A stretch of 64,000 nt of DNA from Desulfosarcina widdelii (GCF_009688965.1 NZ_AP021875.1:930001-994000); one strand, 5' to 3'. Positions 25,191 through 34,635 are shown, numbered from the stretch's first letter. Made by a program: numbers and translations. The notes: generated from the sequence alone by a model not told the origin.

Positions 25191-26714
25191 TCAACGGATG
25201 GGTTCGATGGGCAGAACGATTTTCACAAAAGCACCGCAGGCCTCTCCATTTTCAACGTCGATGTGCCCGCCATGGGCTTCGATGATGCGCCGGGCATTAC
25301 TGAGTCCCAAGCCGGTACCGCAGCTTTTGCTGGTGAAAAAGGGTTTGAAGATCTCCGTTGCATGTTCGCGGGCGATCCCGCAGCCTTCATCGGCGATGGT
25401 GACGGAAATACCGCTTTTTTGCGGTGATGCAAATGCGGTGTCGATGCGGATCCTGGCGCCGTAACTGGAGGCCTCCAGGGCATTGAGGAAAATGTTGATC
25501 AGGGCCTGTACCAACTTCTCCTGGTCGGCCTTGATTTCACAAAGATTCGGATCGAAATGGGTGAAGATTTCCATGCCTGCCTCGGCGAATTTCATGTCCA
25601 ACAGTTCCATAGCGGCGGATATGATTGCATTGATGCTGACCGGCAGGCATTTGATCTGCAGCGGTTTGGCGAAATCGAGCACTTCTTCCAGAATGCGCTC
25701 CAGTCGGTTGACTTCCTTGACCGAGATGTCGATACGGCGTTGATCGTTGCCCTTGATTTTGGGGTTTTTCTTTAAAATCTGCAGATTCAACTTTACGGCC
25801 GAAAGCGGATTTCTGATTTCATGGGAGAGCGAAGTGGTGATCTGGCCGATATAGGCCATGCGTTCATTTTCACGCACCTTTTCCTCCATTCGAACGCGGT
25901 TGGTGATATCGCGGCAGATACCGATCCTGGCGATCTGTTTGTCGTAGCGGGTCACCTTGGACTGGATTTCGGTGGGATAGGTCCGGCTGTCTTTGGTCAG
26001 ACGCCGGTATTCGAACGTTCTGGGGTGGGTTTGCTCCCCGATTCCTTTTTTGTATATCCCCACGACCTTCTCGCGATCGTCGGGATCCACGAAATCCGAG
26101 AAGTTGCGATCGATCACTTCCTTTAGATCGAAGCCGTGCATGCTGCAAAAGGCCTGGTTGGCAAAGACGATCTCCCGGTCGCGAAGCACGAAGTAGCCAT
26201 CGTTGATGTCTTCCACCAAGGTTTTGTAATTCAGTTCCGATTCCCTCAACTCGGCCGTACGCTCCTGGATTTTTTTTTCCAGCATGCGGTTGTGTTCGAT
26301 AATCTTTTTTTGGTGCATGGCCTGGAAATAATCGCTGAAACAATGGATGGTATAGTTAAGGCAGTCGTTCATCCGGACAACCGCATCATAGAACTCTTCC
26401 AGTTCGGTTTCCTCGACCATCAGGTCAAAGGCCAGCCTGCGAAAAAATTCGAATGCCTTTTGAACGTCGGAGAGCAAAAAGCCGGCTTCCAGACGCATTT
26501 TGGTAATCTCGTGGATGAAAGCATTTATTTTTTCATAGTCGTTGTTCAGGACAACGTCGACTTCGGCGTCATAGGCTTTGGTCACCGTCCCCATCAATTC
26601 GCTTCGGGGCCTGGCGGAATACTGCTGGCCGACTTCGGTTTTCAGCAGTTCCACCCACCGCTGGATGATGACATCGCGTTTGGCGTGAAAAAAAGCTTCC
26701 GGGTCAAAGGGCAC
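25191..26714 (-). CDS. Sensor histidine kinase with RsbRD-N-type and PAS domains
   Basis: 507 residues from GTG 26714, preceded by AGGAGG at 5-nt spacing (an upstream ATG at 26762 lacks a ribosome site). No membrane segment is seen, so it is cytoplasmic. Domains: an N-terminal globin-like RsbRD sensor (about 10-140, VIIQRWVELLKTEV at its start), a short coiled coil, PAS (about 160-285, GYFVLRDREIVFANQAF), HisKA with SLSHEIRNPLSAV, and an ATPase domain with GTGLGLSNARRI. It should phosphorylate the regulator encoded next to it. The signal is probably an intracellular metabolite or redox cue. Confidence 0.93.
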   Translation of the reverse strand: MPFDPEAFFHAKRDVIIQRWVELLKTEVGQQYSARPRSELMGTVTKAYDAEVDVVLNNDYEKINAFIHEITKMRLEAGFLLSDVQKAFEFFRRLAFDLMVEETELEEFYDAVVRMNDCLNYTIHCFSDYFQAMHQKKIIEHNRMLEKKIQERTAELRESELNYKTLVEDINDGYFVLRDREIVFANQAFCSMHGFDLKEVIDRNFSDFVDPDDREKVVGIYKKGIGEQTHPRTFEYRRLTKDSRTYPTEIQSKVTRYDKQIARIGICRDITNRVRMEEKVRENERMAYIGQITTSLSHEIRNPLSAVKLNLQILKKNPKIKGNDQRRIDISVKEVNRLERILEEVLDFAKPLQIKCLPVSINAIISAAMELLDMKFAEAGMEIFTHFDPNLCEIKADQEKLVQALINIFLNALEASSYGARIRIDTAFASPQKSGISVTIADEGCGIAREHATEIFKPFFTSKSCGTGLGLSNARRIIEAHGGHIDVENGEACGAFVKIVLPIEPIR

Positions 26715-26950
26715 GTTGACCTCCTGTTGCAGGACAAACGGAAATCCAAAGCGGGATTGCACCTGTCTTTATGGCAACGCACGCTCGGTTCGGTCAAGGC
26801 GGCTGGCGATGCGGCAGGTAAAGATGCCCAAAAGGGTCCGGAAAGCCTTCAGGCCGCCTCTTGCGGGTAGAAATGGTCTGACAAAATGGATCAAAGTCGA
26901 AGCCGACGGTTGAAGTCCGTGTCTGCGTCGGCTATAGGGTAAGGGGTAGC

Positions 26951-26968
26951 TTGTTGTTCGAACGACAA
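26951..26968. promoter_or_regulatory. Near-perfect 18-bp palindrome between divergent genes
   Basis: TTGTTGTTCGAACGACAA is symmetric except at one base pair position per arm. It lies in the 360-bp space between the divergent kinase and amidohydrolase genes, so it is a candidate operator. The rest of the space shows no other convincing element. Confidence 0.35.
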
Positions 26969-27073
26969 AAAAACGCCCGTTTCGACCCATACTGGCTGAA
27001 AAGCAGACGTTTGATCAATACTTTTTTTACCGTATGAAACGCAGGCGCTGGAACTGTACATGGACGCTGACCC

Positions 27074-28285
27074 ATGATGTCAACAAAAACCGCTTATCGC
27101 GCCGGCTGGCTGATCGACGGAAGCGGCGCTCCTGCCGTCAAAGACCGGATCATCGTCGTTCAGGACGCACGCGTGCTTCGATTATGCGGCCCTGACGATC
27201 CGGACGTCGATGGGCGTAACGTCGTCGACTGGTCGGATTGTACCGTGTTGCCAGGATTGATTGACAGCCATGTCCATCTGGTCATGTCGGGCACCACAGA
27301 TCCGTTCGTCCGTAAAAATCAGTTGAACAACAACTATGAACAGCGGCGGGAAATCATCGCCGCCCACTTACAGCAGCACCAGGCCCACGGGGTGCTGGCG
27401 GTCCGCGACGGCGGCGATCATAATGGCGATGTGCTGCGGTATAAGACCGATCCGTCCAACGGTTCCACGCCTTGGGTGACCGTTGCCGCACCGGGCAAAG
27501 CCCGCAGGGCGCAGGGACGTTACGGTAAACTGATCGGTATCGAGGTGGCCCAGGGAGAGACCCTTGCGGAAAGTTTTTTCAAAAAAGAATCACGCCGAGA
27601 CCACCTGAAAGTCGTCAACTCCGGGCTCAACAGCCTGACCCAGTTCGGTGTGGCGTCGCCCCCTCAGTTTGACGGCGAGGAACTGGAACGGCTCGTCACA
27701 GAAGCCCGCAAGCGCGGCCTGACCATAATGGTTCACGCCAACGGCTCTTCGCCGGTAAAGCTGGCCGTGGAAGCCGGTTGCGACAGCATCGAACACGGGT
27801 TTTTCATGGGTCGGGACAATATGCTTCGCATGGCCGATTCAGGCGTGACCTGGGTGCCCACGGCTGTTACCATGAAAGCCTACAGCGACTACCTGGAAAA
27901 ACAGGGGCATCGCAGCGATCCTTCCTTTGCCGAAGTGTCCCGTCGGAACCTGGAACATCAGCTCGAGCAGATCGCCATCGCCCGTGAACTGGGCGTGAAG
28001 CTGGCCCTGGGAACCGACGCCGGAAGTCCCGGCGTCCATCACGGGTCCTCGGTGAAAATGGAGCTTTTGCTGTTTGTCGCTGCGGGATTTTCGGTGGAAG
28101 AGGCCATACGCTGCGCCAGCCGCAACGGTGCGCTGCTGATGAGGCTGGCCGACCGGGGTACAATCGCACCGGGCATGCGGGCCGATTTTCTGGCCGTTCG
28201 GACGCTGCCCGATGGGCTTCCGGAAGCGATCGATCGGATCGTTCACCGGGTCGTTGCAGGAGATTTGCTTGATTCTGCCGCCTGA
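27074..28285 (+). CDS. Metal-dependent amidohydrolase family protein
   Basis: 403 residues. Metal ligands of the amidohydrolase superfamily are readable: LPGLIDSHVHLV (HxH), a probable carboxylated lysine in DHLKVVNSG, histidines in IMVHANGSS and SIEHGFF, and the catalytic aspartate in LALGTDAGSPG. The closing TIAPGMRADFLAV segment is the usual C-terminal beta-sandwich piece. The layout matches the imidazolonepropionase/Xaa-Pro-dipeptidase-like group; the substrate is unknown. No signal peptide; single gene by spacing. Confidence 0.88.
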   Translation: MMSTKTAYRAGWLIDGSGAPAVKDRIIVVQDARVLRLCGPDDPDVDGRNVVDWSDCTVLPGLIDSHVHLVMSGTTDPFVRKNQLNNNYEQRREIIAAHLQQHQAHGVLAVRDGGDHNGDVLRYKTDPSNGSTPWVTVAAPGKARRAQGRYGKLIGIEVAQGETLAESFFKKESRRDHLKVVNSGLNSLTQFGVASPPQFDGEELERLVTEARKRGLTIMVHANGSSPVKLAVEAGCDSIEHGFFMGRDNMLRMADSGVTWVPTAVTMKAYSDYLEKQGHRSDPSFAEVSRRNLEHQLEQIAIARELGVKLALGTDAGSPGVHHGSSVKMELLLFVAAGFSVEEAIRCASRNGALLMRLADRGTIAPGMRADFLAVRTLPDGLPEAIDRIVHRVVAGDLLDSAA

Positions 28286-28300
28286 ATCAATGCCCTCTAT

Positions 28301-28317
28301 GTCACCCTTTTGGTGAC
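28301..28317. terminator. Short hairpin between convergent genes
   Basis: 6-bp stem GTCACC / GGTGAC with a CTTTT loop in the 54-bp gap between the convergent amidohydrolase and Lon-type genes. No adjacent T-run, so termination activity is uncertain. Confidence 0.3.
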
Positions 28318-28339
28318 GCCCCTGAAAATGATCGCCGTT

Positions 28340-31300
28340 TTACAGCGCCGGCGGATTCTTTGAATCTTTCCTGATGGTCCGGACCTTGCGGATCAGCCGT
28401 TTGACCGGGTCGGCGACCCGGGCCATGGGGGATTCCCGATGGCGGAAAATCTCCTCGAGGGAGAGGTGGGGATCTTTGGCCGGGCTTCTCAGGTAGCGGC
28501 GCAGGGCCACCAGACGGCTTTTGATTTCCTTTTCCGCCCGGATTCTCAACACTTCCTTTTTTCTGAGAATTTCTTCTTTAATGGCCTCATCAGGGCGCCT
28601 GCCCTGGTGTTTGTCCAGCTTGTAGCGGATGCGGATGGTAATCAGTTCCTGAAGCATCTGTTCGTATTCCGGGTCCAGCCAGATCACCTCGGGAACCAGG
28701 TCGCCGAAATGGGTTACGCCCAGGATATCCTTGTCCTGATTCCAGTAGTTGACCAGAAATTCCTTTTCCAGGTCCTTGTAGTTTTTCAGGGGCATATACA
28801 TGCGGCGCAGATACATGAGCACCTTTTCGGTCTTTTTGCGCTGGCCGCCGATAATTACCGAGCCGCCGACTTCGCCGCGCTTGACCCCTTTGGTCCAGGG
28901 GGCGCCGGTGATGCCGAAATCGTTGTAGATAGGGATGTGCATCAGTGCGGACAGCGTGTTCAGGGCAAGGGCGTAGCCGGCAGACGGGCCCCCGACGCTG
29001 TAGGAAGCCGAAAGAAGCTGGTGGTGGATGGTGTACTTTTCCAGAAATTCGCCCAGCACACGGGCGGCGCTGACTTTGGGGTCCATGTCCTGCAGGTAGT
29101 TCTTGACCATGGTCAACGCTTCGTGGGCGCTTTGCTGGGTCATCTGGACGGCCATCTCCATCTGGGCGCCGGCCGACGAGGAAGAGGAGACAGCGCCGGT
29201 AACCATCACTTTATCCGCAGAAAGGCTATACGTAAGACTGGTAGCGATGGGCAGCAGCACCCCGGTGACGTCATTGGCGCCCACGCCGATGATGAAACCG
29301 ACCTGGGGTTCCTGGCTCAACTCGGCTTCCAGGAATTCATCCAGCACCACTTTCCCTTTCTTCGTGGGGCTTTCCGAGATCTCGTGCCGGGCCGATTTCA
29401 GGTGGCTGGCGACCATGGGATAATCTTCGGGCTGCTGGATGGGTTCCATGACTTTCAGGATCTCTTCGTAGCGCTCCATAAAAAAATCCGGAGCACCTCG
29501 CACCTCGGCCTTCAGCCGATCGTGGCCTTGCAGCGTATCCAGAATACCCATGAGGGTTTTGTAATTGAATTTGACGAAGTTCTCTTTGGACTTGACGGGA
29601 TCATGGCGAATCTGGCGCAGACGAGAGAGGACTTCGAATTCGGTATTGCGCAGGGCCCTGGCTTTCTCCACAAAGGCAGAGTAATCCGCGGGCGTGTTGC
29701 AGACTCCTTTGGCGGCTTCCACGATGCTTGCCACAGTCAGTTCCCTGGACAAGGGGATTTCCTCTAAGGCATTTTCCACGATCTTGAGGATGTCCCCCTT
29801 GCTCAACATGCCTTTGATTTCAAGAACCTTGAGGCGTTTGGAGCGAATCAGGGCCGGATCGAGGATGTCCAGACGGTTGGTGGTCAGGACGGTAAACACC
29901 TTGTGTAAAGGGGTTTCACCGTCGATGAGGTTCAGGAATTTATTGGTCAGCTTGTCCGACGGATTTCCTCCGGTGCCGCTACGCTTGGGCGCCAGTGCGT
30001 CGCCTTCGTCGAAGAAGACCACCGTAGGGGCAATCATTTTGGCGATGTCGTAGACTTTCTCCATATTGTCGACGGCGCCGTCTACGGGGTTGGACGGGTC
30101 CTGCAAGGCGGTGGCGCTGGTGGCGATATCGTGAATGTTGTCGTTTTCGCTGAGCCAGGTGCGCACCAGGAAGGTTTTTCCGCTTCCCGGCGGTCCGTTG
30201 AGAACGACACCCTTTTCTTCGCTCACGTTATAGTACAAACAGTTGTTGGTCATCTCGGAAAAGATATCCTTGATGCCGCCCACATAGGCTTCCCACTTGA
30301 TGTCGCGGTCCATGCGGTCGACCACCTTTTTATAGAGGTCGCCATAGGAATTCTGGGCCACCAGTTCGAACGCCCTTCTTACCAGCATGGAATCGTCCAG
30401 ATAGTCGGACGAAAAGTCTCCTTTGATCTCGATGACGGAATGGATCAGTTTGCGCACATAGGAGGGAATTACCTTCAAGGTGCGCTCCTTGAAGATCAGG
30501 TAAAGCTTGTCCACGGTCGCCGAGATATCCTCCTGGCGCAGGCATCTGGCCGTTCCGCAGATATTTGCATTTTCATCCGAAAGCACCAGAATGTCGTTGC
30601 GCAGCAGTTCCAGACGCACCACTTCCCTGAGGTTTTCCGGATTGCTCCAGTAATCGGAAATATTGATGATACTCCCTTTTTCGACGAAGCGGCGGTAGAT
30701 GGCGGCATCGAAGCGTTCGGGCTGGTCCGTTGTTGCAATCAGTAAACAATCCCGTTTGCCGCTGATGATCTCGTCCAGGACGATGTTGGAGGTGTCCACC
30801 AGGGTGCGCTGCTGCCGGGCCACGCCCGAATCTCTTCCGGTGGCCTTGCCGAATGCGCTGTGGGCTTCTTCGACGTGACGGATAGCGGTTTTTCGGGGAT
30901 CGCCCAGGGCCTTTTTAAAGTAGTTGCCGGGTTCGCCGGCCAGGGCGGTTTGAAAATCGTTGGGGGTTACGGTGGCATAATCCACCCATATGCCCTGTTC
31001 CTCCAGTTTGGACAGTCCCCTGCCAATTCGTTTCTTCAACACCCGGCGCAGGACGGGAATCCTGGAGAGCCGCTTGTAAAAGCGGACCTTTTTGCGACGG
31101 GATATTTCGACGGCCAGGGTGGGATCGATTTCCTCGATGGTCTTCCAGAAGGGTTCGTCGGCCAGCGCTTCTTCTTTTTTGCGATGAAGATCCACTTCGG
31201 GGATCACCTCGTTGCCGAAAATAATCCGCTCGATGGCCTGGGTGACGGTGGACGTCTTTCCGCTGCCTGAAGGACCCACAAAAAGCAGCAGGGACGCCTT

Positions 31301-31762
31301 GGGCACGCTGGTGTCCGAGATGTATTCCTTTCGCAGGTGCGCGCGGTAGACCTTTTCGAACATCTCGTGAAGTTCCACCGGAATGTGAACGTCCAAAAGT
31401 TCCTTGTCCAGCAGCGTCAGCAGGTAGCGGTAGTCTTTGGCCGACACCTCTTTTTCCAATATTTTATTCCAGGCCTCCTGGGGGTTGGTGTGGCCGGAGA
31501 TTTCGAAGCGTTTTTGCCAGTCCGTGAGAATATTCGGGTCTTTGAGGACGTTAAACCGTTTTTCCGGCGCATCCATAAAAAGCGAGAGCACGGTTTCCAA
31601 AAGGTTGTTGAACAGGCCCATGGGCGGCCGGTACTGGTTGAGGCGGGCGCGCATGAACGCCTTGGTTTCCTGGGGCCAGGAGGATACCAGGTCATTGATT
31701 TCCCGGATCCGGCTTTCCGGCAGTCGGACGTAGGTGATCTCTCTAGTCAGCCGTCTGCCCAT
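28340..31762 (-). CDS. Double-AAA+ ATPase with C-terminal Lon-family peptidase domain (1140 aa)
   Basis: Two AAA+ modules then a Lon-type protease. AAA-1: Walker A GPSGSGKTS (163-171), acidic RHVEEAH (295-301) as Walker B and LLIATTDQPERFD with following arginines as sensor/finger. AAA-2 is closer to the FtsH/Cdc48 type: GPPGSGKT (523-530), VVFFDEGDA (581-589), LTTNRLDILDPALIRSKR. The peptidase has Ser927 in SVGGPSAGYAL and Lys977 in IIGGQRKK, matching the Ser-Lys dyad of Lon (GPSAG, GGLKEK). The last 90 residues are basic and helical. No membrane segment or Lon N-terminal substrate domain is seen. The start overlaps the SPFH gene by 20 bp, which implies coupled synthesis and probably a membrane-tethered protease complex. 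Architecture differs from LonA, LonB and FtsH. Confidence 0.9.
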   Translation of the reverse strand: MGRRLTREITYVRLPESRIREINDLVSSWPQETKAFMRARLNQYRPPMGLFNNLLETVLSLFMDAPEKRFNVLKDPNILTDWQKRFEISGHTNPQEAWNKILEKEVSAKDYRYLLTLLDKELLDVHIPVELHEMFEKVYRAHLRKEYISDTSVPKASLLLFVGPSGSGKTSTVTQAIERIIFGNEVIPEVDLHRKKEEALADEPFWKTIEEIDPTLAVEISRRKKVRFYKRLSRIPVLRRVLKKRIGRGLSKLEEQGIWVDYATVTPNDFQTALAGEPGNYFKKALGDPRKTAIRHVEEAHSAFGKATGRDSGVARQQRTLVDTSNIVLDEIISGKRDCLLIATTDQPERFDAAIYRRFVEKGSIINISDYWSNPENLREVVRLELLRNDILVLSDENANICGTARCLRQEDISATVDKLYLIFKERTLKVIPSYVRKLIHSVIEIKGDFSSDYLDDSMLVRRAFELVAQNSYGDLYKKVVDRMDRDIKWEAYVGGIKDIFSEMTNNCLYYNVSEEKGVVLNGPPGSGKTFLVRTWLSENDNIHDIATSATALQDPSNPVDGAVDNMEKVYDIAKMIAPTVVFFDEGDALAPKRSGTGGNPSDKLTNKFLNLIDGETPLHKVFTVLTTNRLDILDPALIRSKRLKVLEIKGMLSKGDILKIVENALEEIPLSRELTVASIVEAAKGVCNTPADYSAFVEKARALRNTEFEVLSRLRQIRHDPVKSKENFVKFNYKTLMGILDTLQGHDRLKAEVRGAPDFFMERYEEILKVMEPIQQPEDYPMVASHLKSARHEISESPTKKGKVVLDEFLEAELSQEPQVGFIIGVGANDVTGVLLPIATSLTYSLSADKVMVTGAVSSSSSAGAQMEMAVQMTQQSAHEALTMVKNYLQDMDPKVSAARVLGEFLEKYTIHHQLLSASYSVGGPSAGYALALNTLSALMHIPIYNDFGITGAPWTKGVKRGEVGGSVIIGGQRKKTEKVLMYLRRMYMPLKNYKDLEKEFLVNYWNQDKDILGVTHFGDLVPEVIWLDPEYEQMLQELITIRIRYKLDKHQGRRPDEAIKEEILRKKEVLRIRAEKEIKSRLVALRRYLRSPAKDPHLSLEEIFRHRESPMARVADPVKRLIRKVRTIRKDSKNPPAL

Positions 31763-32705
31763 TGTCTCCCTCCTCCGGACGATGGTCGGCGTCGAACGCG
31801 GGCAGGGTAATTGCCGGCGTACTCCCCTGGGTATTTTGAATGACTACGGTGTTCTGGCCCGCCTGGTGCTTTTCATAGGCCGTGGCCCATTTCTGCTGGG
31901 TGAGGAATTGCAGCAGGGCCGTGTCGGTGGCGCCGTCCTTGCGGCCCAGCGCCGTTTGCAGATTCTGAATGCCGGTGAGGTAGGCGGCATACAATTTGCG
32001 GATGCGGCTGGCTTCCTGGTCCGCGGCATAGTTGTCGGCCTCGGCAATCAGTTCCCGCCGTTTTTTCTCTTCCGACGCTTCGACAAGTTTGTCGCCAAAG
32101 CGGGTCTCCTTGAGTACGAAACTGACAACCTCCACCCCGTATTTTTTTTCGATGGTTGGCCCACCGATGTTGATGGGTCGCGATTTCAAGGCGGTGAAGA
32201 TGGCTTCTTTGATGGTTTCGCGATCGCTGACGAGGCGGTCGATCTGCTGCGCCTGTAAAATGTCCTTGACGATGCCGTCATAATCCCCTTGCAGCAGTTC
32301 CAGGGGGGTGAGGTTCTCGATTGCCCAGGTGTGCAAGTCGCGGATGCGGTAAGTCAGCACCCCGGAAGTCCAAAGCGCCACATTGCCTTTGGAGATGATT
32401 CGCATGGGCGCCGGCGTACCCCCCAGTTGCATGGTCTGGTTCATCAGGGGCACTTCCTGTTCGATGCGGGTGAAATAAGGAAGACGGGCGTGCCAGCCGA
32501 CTTCGGTAACGGCCTGGCGCACACCTCCGAAGCGTTCCAGTACCACGGCATAGTTCATTTTGACTTTGAAAATGGTTTTGGTGGCATACACGACGGCAAC
32601 CAGGCCGTAAATCAACCCGACGACGGTAATCAGGGCGATCAGCCGACGCAGGACGGTTTTGATAAACGACCTTCGCAGGAATTGGGTGGGTTGGGATGTA
32701 GCCAT
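31743..32705 (-). CDS. SPFH/band 7 (stomatin/prohibitin-like) membrane protein
   Basis: 320 residues: one N-terminal membrane segment (about 19-41, ending at YATKTIF), an SPFH domain (about 45-235, NYAVVLERFGGVRQAVTEVG at its start, with IEKKYGVEVVSFVLKETRF in the middle) and a helical, Ala/Glu-rich C-terminal part. SPFH proteins form large ring or cage assemblies in membranes and regulate AAA proteases (HflKC with FtsH, prohibitins with m-AAA). This one is translationally coupled to the double-AAA+ Lon protease, so the two probably form an analogous complex. AAAGGAGCGG precedes the ATG. Confidence 0.9.
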   Translation of the reverse strand: MATSQPTQFLRRSFIKTVLRRLIALITVVGLIYGLVAVVYATKTIFKVKMNYAVVLERFGGVRQAVTEVGWHARLPYFTRIEQEVPLMNQTMQLGGTPAPMRIISKGNVALWTSGVLTYRIRDLHTWAIENLTPLELLQGDYDGIVKDILQAQQIDRLVSDRETIKEAIFTALKSRPINIGGPTIEKKYGVEVVSFVLKETRFGDKLVEASEEKKRRELIAEADNYAADQEASRIRKLYAAYLTGIQNLQTALGRKDGATDTALLQFLTQQKWATAYEKHQAGQNTVVIQNTQGSTPAITLPAFDADHRPEEGDNGQTAD

Positions 32706-33144
32706 TTCCGCTCCTTTGGTTTAAGGAAGATCGCCGGCGGGGTGCGATCCGTTTGGTTTTTTCATGATAACGAATGGTCGCACGCGGGCAGGTAGCCCGG
32801 TGTCGTCGGTATCGTTATCGAATCGGTTTTCCTGTTTTTTTGACGGACACGAAAGCGTTTACGACATATTCTGAAGCGGGGCGGCAGGATCGACGACTAT
32901 CAATTGAGATGTGAACCCCGCATCATCGTATTACTATATCGGCCGACGAGCGGTGAACTGTAGCCATGGGTTAGCGCCAATACGGTTGGATGGATGTTCA
33001 GAACCCCATGGGTTTGGCAGAAAGCGGAAAGGCCGGCCGAATTTTACGCGATAATTTTCAATGACGATTTTGTATTCAACCACGAAAAACTCCTGATTTC
33101 AAGGAGAAAGCCTTGTAAAAACTTGCCGGCCAATAGGAGTAAAA
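32706..33144. other. 439-bp intergenic region upstream of SPFH-Lon pair
   Basis: Holds the promoter region for the leftward SPFH/Lon operon. Visible: a CGGGC-AGGTA-GCCCG inverted repeat (about 32787-32801) and a repeated CCATGGGTT (about 32968 and 33007). No -24/-12 site or convincing sigma-70 site and no credible coding frame were found. Confidence 0.4.
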
Positions 33145-34380
33145 TCACAGATTGCCGGCCAGTGCCAGTTGGTTGCGGTTGACGGCAATCTTGAATTGGG
33201 GCTGGACCAGGTCGTGGTGGCGAACTTCAAAAGGGATATAGACCAACAGATAGCGCCTTGCCCGGATGTGGATTTTGGAGATCGAATCCGGGACCGCACT
33301 TTTGGGCCGCATGAAACCGGCCAGGTTCAATTTCAGACTTTCGGCCGATTCAGAAACCGGCAGATTCACCGGATGCATCATGGCATCCTTGGGCACCCGG
33401 GCGACCAGTTTGTCCCGGGGCTGGCTGAGTGTCATCTGCTGCGTCAGGCGCAAAAAACTTCGCGGGCGGACCTTGAATGCCGGACCCCAGAAATAAAATG
33501 GAACGCGGTCCCACCCGGGTTGGGCAACTTTAGGAAGATTGGCCACTTTTACCAGATCGGCGTAGCTGCCAAGATCGAGGCCGGAAACATCGGATCGGAT
33601 GCGCCAGAAGGGCAAGTAAACGGCAGCTCCGTTTTTTTGGCCGGGCAGGTGGGCCACGTTGAGCAGCGTCATTCCTTCTTTGGAGGCCTGCCATGCGGAT
33701 TCGCAGTTTTTGCAATGCAGGGCCAGAGCATCCCGGCTGCCTTCCATGTCCCAGCCGCAATTGGGGCAAAGGGTGGGTAGAAAGCCAATCTTCCAGTCCG
33801 CCGGTCCTCCAGGGAATTGGTTCAGGTCGAACGATTCGTCCAGTTGCTGCGATACCGGCTGGTTAAGCACCGCATCCATAACGGTTTTGCCGACATAAAA
33901 AGGGGCGTAGATGAGGCTCAGGGACTCGCCGATGTGGGCCTGGTGGTAGACGGGGCCGGGCAGGTCGCGGTTGATCCGCTCGAGGAACGCATCCATGACC
34001 TGTTTGAAAGGGGTGGCCGGCTTAATAAACCACCCCTTGGCATCCGGGCTGACAAACCGAAGTTTCATGGCCTGGCTGCGAAGACCCACGGAGATTGGGA
34101 AAAAAGGCGAAGTCACCGCCTGCCGGCTGGTGTCCAGGAAACGATGCTGGATGCCGGTCGACAGGTAGGAAAAGATCATTCCTTTGAAGCGCCAGTAGGG
34201 GAAATACACCAATTCCTCGCCTTGGGGCGCCTTGTCGGGCAGCCGGTAGCGAAAATAGCGGCTTGGCACCAGATAGGAGTTGACCTTGCAGTAAGGACAT
34301 TGAACCAGTCGGTCCGTTTCGGCAAGCTCTGCCGGTGCGCCGCATTGAGGGCATTGATGATCGATTCGAAAATCTATGAT
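33145..34380 (-). CDS. Soluble protein with two zinc ribbons, unknown function
   Basis: About 411 residues. N-terminal zinc ribbon of the TFIIB type: CPQCGAP...CPYC; a second in the middle: CPNCG...CKNC. Between and after these are three repeats of a [YF]xP[FY]W-R motif (YFPYWRFKG, YLPFWRIRS, YIPFEVRH). No membrane segment. The N-terminal ribbon is clearly coding, yet no ATG/GTG/TTG exists in frame between it and the upstream TGA; the first standard start (GTG 34269) would remove it. Translation may begin at ATC/ATA near 34380, just after AGAGGA, or a frameshift at the T7/A6 runs (about 34407-34425) may join an upstream ATG at 34435. The zinc-ribbon-plus-SPFH company recalls the Bacillus YdjGHI proteins, but homology is not established. 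Confidence 0.75.
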   Translation of the reverse strand: MIDFRIDHQCPQCGAPAELAETDRLVQCPYCKVNSYLVPSRYFRYRLPDKAPQGEELVYFPYWRFKGMIFSYLSTGIQHRFLDTSRQAVTSPFFPISVGLRSQAMKLRFVSPDAKGWFIKPATPFKQVMDAFLERINRDLPGPVYHQAHIGESLSLIYAPFYVGKTVMDAVLNQPVSQQLDESFDLNQFPGGPADWKIGFLPTLCPNCGWDMEGSRDALALHCKNCESAWQASKEGMTLLNVAHLPGQKNGAAVYLPFWRIRSDVSGLDLGSYADLVKVANLPKVAQPGWDRVPFYFWGPAFKVRPRSFLRLTQQMTLSQPRDKLVARVPKDAMMHPVNLPVSESAESLKLNLAGFMRPKSAVPDSISKIHIRARRYLLVYIPFEVRHHDLVQPQFKIAVNRNQLALAGNL

Positions 34381-34482
34381 TTCCTCTTTCGGTGTATTCG
34401 AGTTTTTTATCCGGAAAAAAAGTCTTCCAGCACATACCCTACACGAATATAGCCTTAATCAGTATCGAAATAGAGGGCATTG

Positions 34483-34635
34483 AATTTGTGTTCGTCCAAA
34501 AGCGGTAGTTTGTGGGTTAGTCCAAGGCCGCAGCATTTTCGCAACCGCAGGCGCAGCAGCGCTACGTTGAGGATTGCGAAAATGGGAGAACGCCGGCATG
34601 GGCCGCAAAATGCCTCTTTTGGATGGACACAAATT
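34483..34635. repeat. 153-bp imperfect palindrome (MITE-like)
   Basis: Two arms of about 76 bp, strongly complementary at the ends (AATTTGTGT, TCCAAAAG) and in the inner part (CATTTTCGCAA / TTGCGAAAATG), centred on AGCGCT near 34560. It fills the space between two genes and its outer end overlaps the stop codon of the SPFH-zinc-ribbon gene. It could be a small non-autonomous mobile element or a large RNA hairpin. No coding frame in it is credible. Confidence 0.6.

Noticed and set aside
26820-26850. A -24/-12 site upstream of the PAS/RsbRD kinase
   Set aside because: GG-N10-GC spacing exists, but neither the -24 TGGCA nor the -12 TTGC element is conserved.
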